Positions 62,749-64,000 of a stretch of DNA of 64,000 nucleotides are shown here, one piece after another. The translations under genes and the position numbers were made by a program. The notes under the pieces were generated by a model. That model saw nothing but the letters and a program-made list of their open reading frames with translations. It was not told the DNA's origin and did no database searches. Each line of letters opens with the position of its first letter. Within the stretch, counting starts at the first letter, position 1. Source of the stretch: Acidimicrobiales bacterium (GTDB lineage: Bacteria > Actinomycetota > Acidimicrobiia > Acidimicrobiales > MedAcidi-G1); NCBI GenBank assembly GCA_016845305.1, contig JAERSW010000039.1, positions 1 through 64,000 of the forward strand, written 5' to 3'.

Positions 62749-63339
62749 TCAGCGAACCGCCGACAGGTGGCTGGTGTCGTTGAAGCCCCGGAGCGATGGA
62801 CCCGCCGGGCCCGCCCCGATGGTCATGACCGAGGCCGGGGCCACGAAGGTCCGCCACGCCACCTCGTCGCCGACACCGAGCGTCCACGCCAGCGCCGCCT
62901 TGATCGGCGACACGTGGGTGACCACTACCACCTCGGCGGTGCGGGACGCCTCGAACAGGTCGTCCAACGCCGCCCGCACCCGCCGGCCCAGCGACCGGTG
63001 GGACTCGCCGCCCGGTGGCGCCCAGTCCAGGTCGGCCCGCCAGGCCGCCCACGTGGCGGGCTCGACGTCGGCCACCGGGCGACCGTCGAACTCGCCGTAG
63101 TCCATCTCGATCCACCGCTCGTCCACCTCGACGGCTCCGGCGCCGGACACCGCGAACGCCTCGGCGGTGCGCCGGGTCCGCAGCAACGGGCTGGACACCA
63201 CCCGGTCGACCGGGCCGACCGCCGCGGCGACGGCCGCGGCCTGCCGCTCGCCCACCTCGTCCAGGTCGGGATCGAGCCGACCCAGCAGCAGGCCCGACGC
63301 GTTGGCCTCGGTGCGGCCGTGGCGGACCACGTGCAGCAT
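62749..63339 (-). CDS. Histidine phosphatase family protein
   Basis: 196 aa. VVRHGRTEANASGLL has the catalytic RHG, SSPLLRTRRTAEAF the second Arg, EMDYGEFDGRP and VVVTHVSPIKAAL the general acid and second His. Members include cofactor-dependent phosphoglycerate mutases and broad phosphatases; the size fits a phosphatase. Its ATG shares a base with the upstream stop (TGATG). Confidence 0.92.
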   Translation of the reverse strand: MLHVVRHGRTEANASGLLLGRLDPDLDEVGERQAAAVAAAVGPVDRVVSSPLLRTRRTAEAFAVSGAGAVEVDERWIEMDYGEFDGRPVADVEPATWAAWRADLDWAPPGGESHRSLGRRVRAALDDLFEASRTAEVVVVTHVSPIKAALAWTLGVGDEVAWRTFVAPASVMTIGAGPAGPSLRGFNDTSHLSAVR

Positions 63340-63824
63340 CAGCTCCGCCCCAGGGCGGTCAGGCGACCCTCGCGCAGGAACGCCCGTCGGGCCTCGGGGC
63401 GGTCCAGGCCGAAGCGTCGCCACGCCCAGAGCCCCAGCGCGAGGCCGGCCACCTCCAGCACCACGCCGGTCGCCGCACGGTCGAACTCGGGGATCGGCCC
63501 GTCCCCCAGCGCGTCGAGGCCGGCGAACGGCCACCAGAACACCCCGGTGTCGGCCCAGGTCCCGTCGAGCACCAGGTGGGCCAGGAGGCCGATGGGCACG
63601 CCCAGCCACCGCCGCTGGACCAGCCGTCGGCCCCGCGCCACCAGCATCACGGCGGCCAGGGTCGCCACCCCGAACGCCGGCGTGTGCAGGACCCAGGGCC
63701 CGCCGACCAGGCCCTCGGCGACCGGCAGCAGGGCACCGACCATCACGAGGCGCATGTCCATCGCCGCGCTCTCGAACACGAGCGCCACGGCGACGACCGC
63801 GCCGACGGCGAACCAGACGAACAT
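63339..63824 (-). CDS. YdjM-like membrane protein (metal-dependent hydrolase group)
   Basis: 161 aa with about four hydrophobic segments and conserved-looking LHTPAF and LLAHLVLDGTW (His, His, Asp), the spacing seen in membrane-bound DUF457/YdjM proteins. Function unknown. It ends at the start of the phosphatase gene and is followed upstream by the zinc-ribbon gene 27 bp away. Confidence 0.7.
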   Translation of the reverse strand: MFVWFAVGAVVAVALVFESAAMDMRLVMVGALLPVAEGLVGGPWVLHTPAFGVATLAAVMLVARGRRLVQRRWLGVPIGLLAHLVLDGTWADTGVFWWPFAGLDALGDGPIPEFDRAATGVVLEVAGLALGLWAWRRFGLDRPEARRAFLREGRLTALGRS

Positions 63825-63851
63825 CCCGTGGCTCCGGTCGTGGCGGTCGGG

Positions 63852-64000
63852 TCAGCGGGCCACGAGGCGGCCGCACTCGCTGCAGTCGGCCAGCGTGCCC
63901 TCGGGCAGCCGACGGACCCGATCGGCCTCCACGGCCGGCATCGACGACGGGCACCCACTGCAGTCCGACCCCGAGAAGCCGACCACCGTGCTCGGCCCAT
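63852..64000 (-). CDS. Zinc-ribbon protein, C-terminal part (COG1579 type)
   Basis: Only the last 49 codons are in the window; the gene continues past the right end. They read GPSTVVGFSGSDCSGCPSS then MPAVEADRVRRLPEGTLADC and SECGRLVAR. Two CxxC pairs and the PAVExDRxRR link match the C-terminal zinc ribbon of COG1579 proteins, which have a long coiled coil before it. It is thought to bind nucleic acid. Confidence 0.8.
   Translation of the reverse strand, partial: GPSTVVGFSGSDCSGCPSSMPAVEADRVRRLPEGTLADCSECGRLVAR

Overview
The window is chromosomal DNA of a very GC-rich actinobacterium. The evidence is a mycothiol synthase and a mycothiol-type DinB protein, a WhiB regulator, the proteasome activator Bpa, a DivIVA/SepF division set, an MtrA-MtrB-LpqB system, a PimB-like mannosyltransferase, and menaquinone (MenA/MenG) instead of ubiquinone genes. 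The gene mix would suit the class Acidimicrobiia, but that placement is inference. GTG starts, 4-base stop/start overlaps and start codons 6-9 bases after a -10-like hexamer (probable leaderless transcripts) are common.

Layout. 1-0.23 kb: a clear leftward terminator preceded by a promoter-like segment with a Crp-type palindrome, perhaps a small RNA. 0.2-6.8 kb: nth, then divergently mshD-rlmN-small membrane protein-menG, menA and a YyaL-type protein. 6.8-10.6 kb: a SARP/BTAD regulator, two tiny DUF1059-type proteins, a DinB-family protein lacking its usual histidines, an unknown beta-rich protein and a serine hydrolase. 10.6-14.8 kb: a lower-GC methyltransferase between two copies of the 3' end of the neighbouring thiolase gene, then thiolase, DUF35 partner, nitroreductase and an unknown protein. 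14.9-20.8 kb: dnaE, bpa, a phosphodiesterase and an Rrf2 regulator.

20.9-40.9 kb (minus strand): an almost unbroken cell-division and cell-wall locus. It reads mraZ, rsmH, ftsL, ftsI, murE, mraY, murD, ftsW, murG, murC, murB, ftsQ, then ftsZ from its own promoter, pgeF, a YggS protein, sepF, yggT, divIVA, a TraR/DksA-like protein, lspA and a pseudouridine synthase. murF is missing between murE and mraY. Three MraZ-type direct repeats lie between the mraZ promoter and its start.

41-53 kb: lipoate ligase-like gene, ROK kinase, DUF3040 protein, a 14-bp minisatellite, dinB, NUDIX, inositol monophosphatase, mtrA-mtrB-lpqB, an SRPBCC protein, a PimB-like enzyme and queG. 53.2-56.6 kb: a Cys-rich mini-protein diverges from an exonuclease/UvrC fusion whose promoter holds a perfect LexA-type palindrome; a secreted hydrolase follows. 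56.6-64 kb: trpD and whiB (minus), then the RNase P RNA gene rnpB (about 58093-58467), an EamA transporter, a pentapeptide-repeat protein, metY, an aminoglycoside-phosphotransferase-like protein, a histidine phosphatase, a membrane protein and the 3' end of a zinc-ribbon protein gene.

No tRNA, rRNA, CRISPR array, insertion sequence or prophage was seen. The least ordinary items are the repeat-flanked methyltransferase, the LexA-box nuclease fusion with its small divergent partner, the possible small RNA at the left end, the 14-bp array, the missing murF and the overlapping divergent leaderless promoters.
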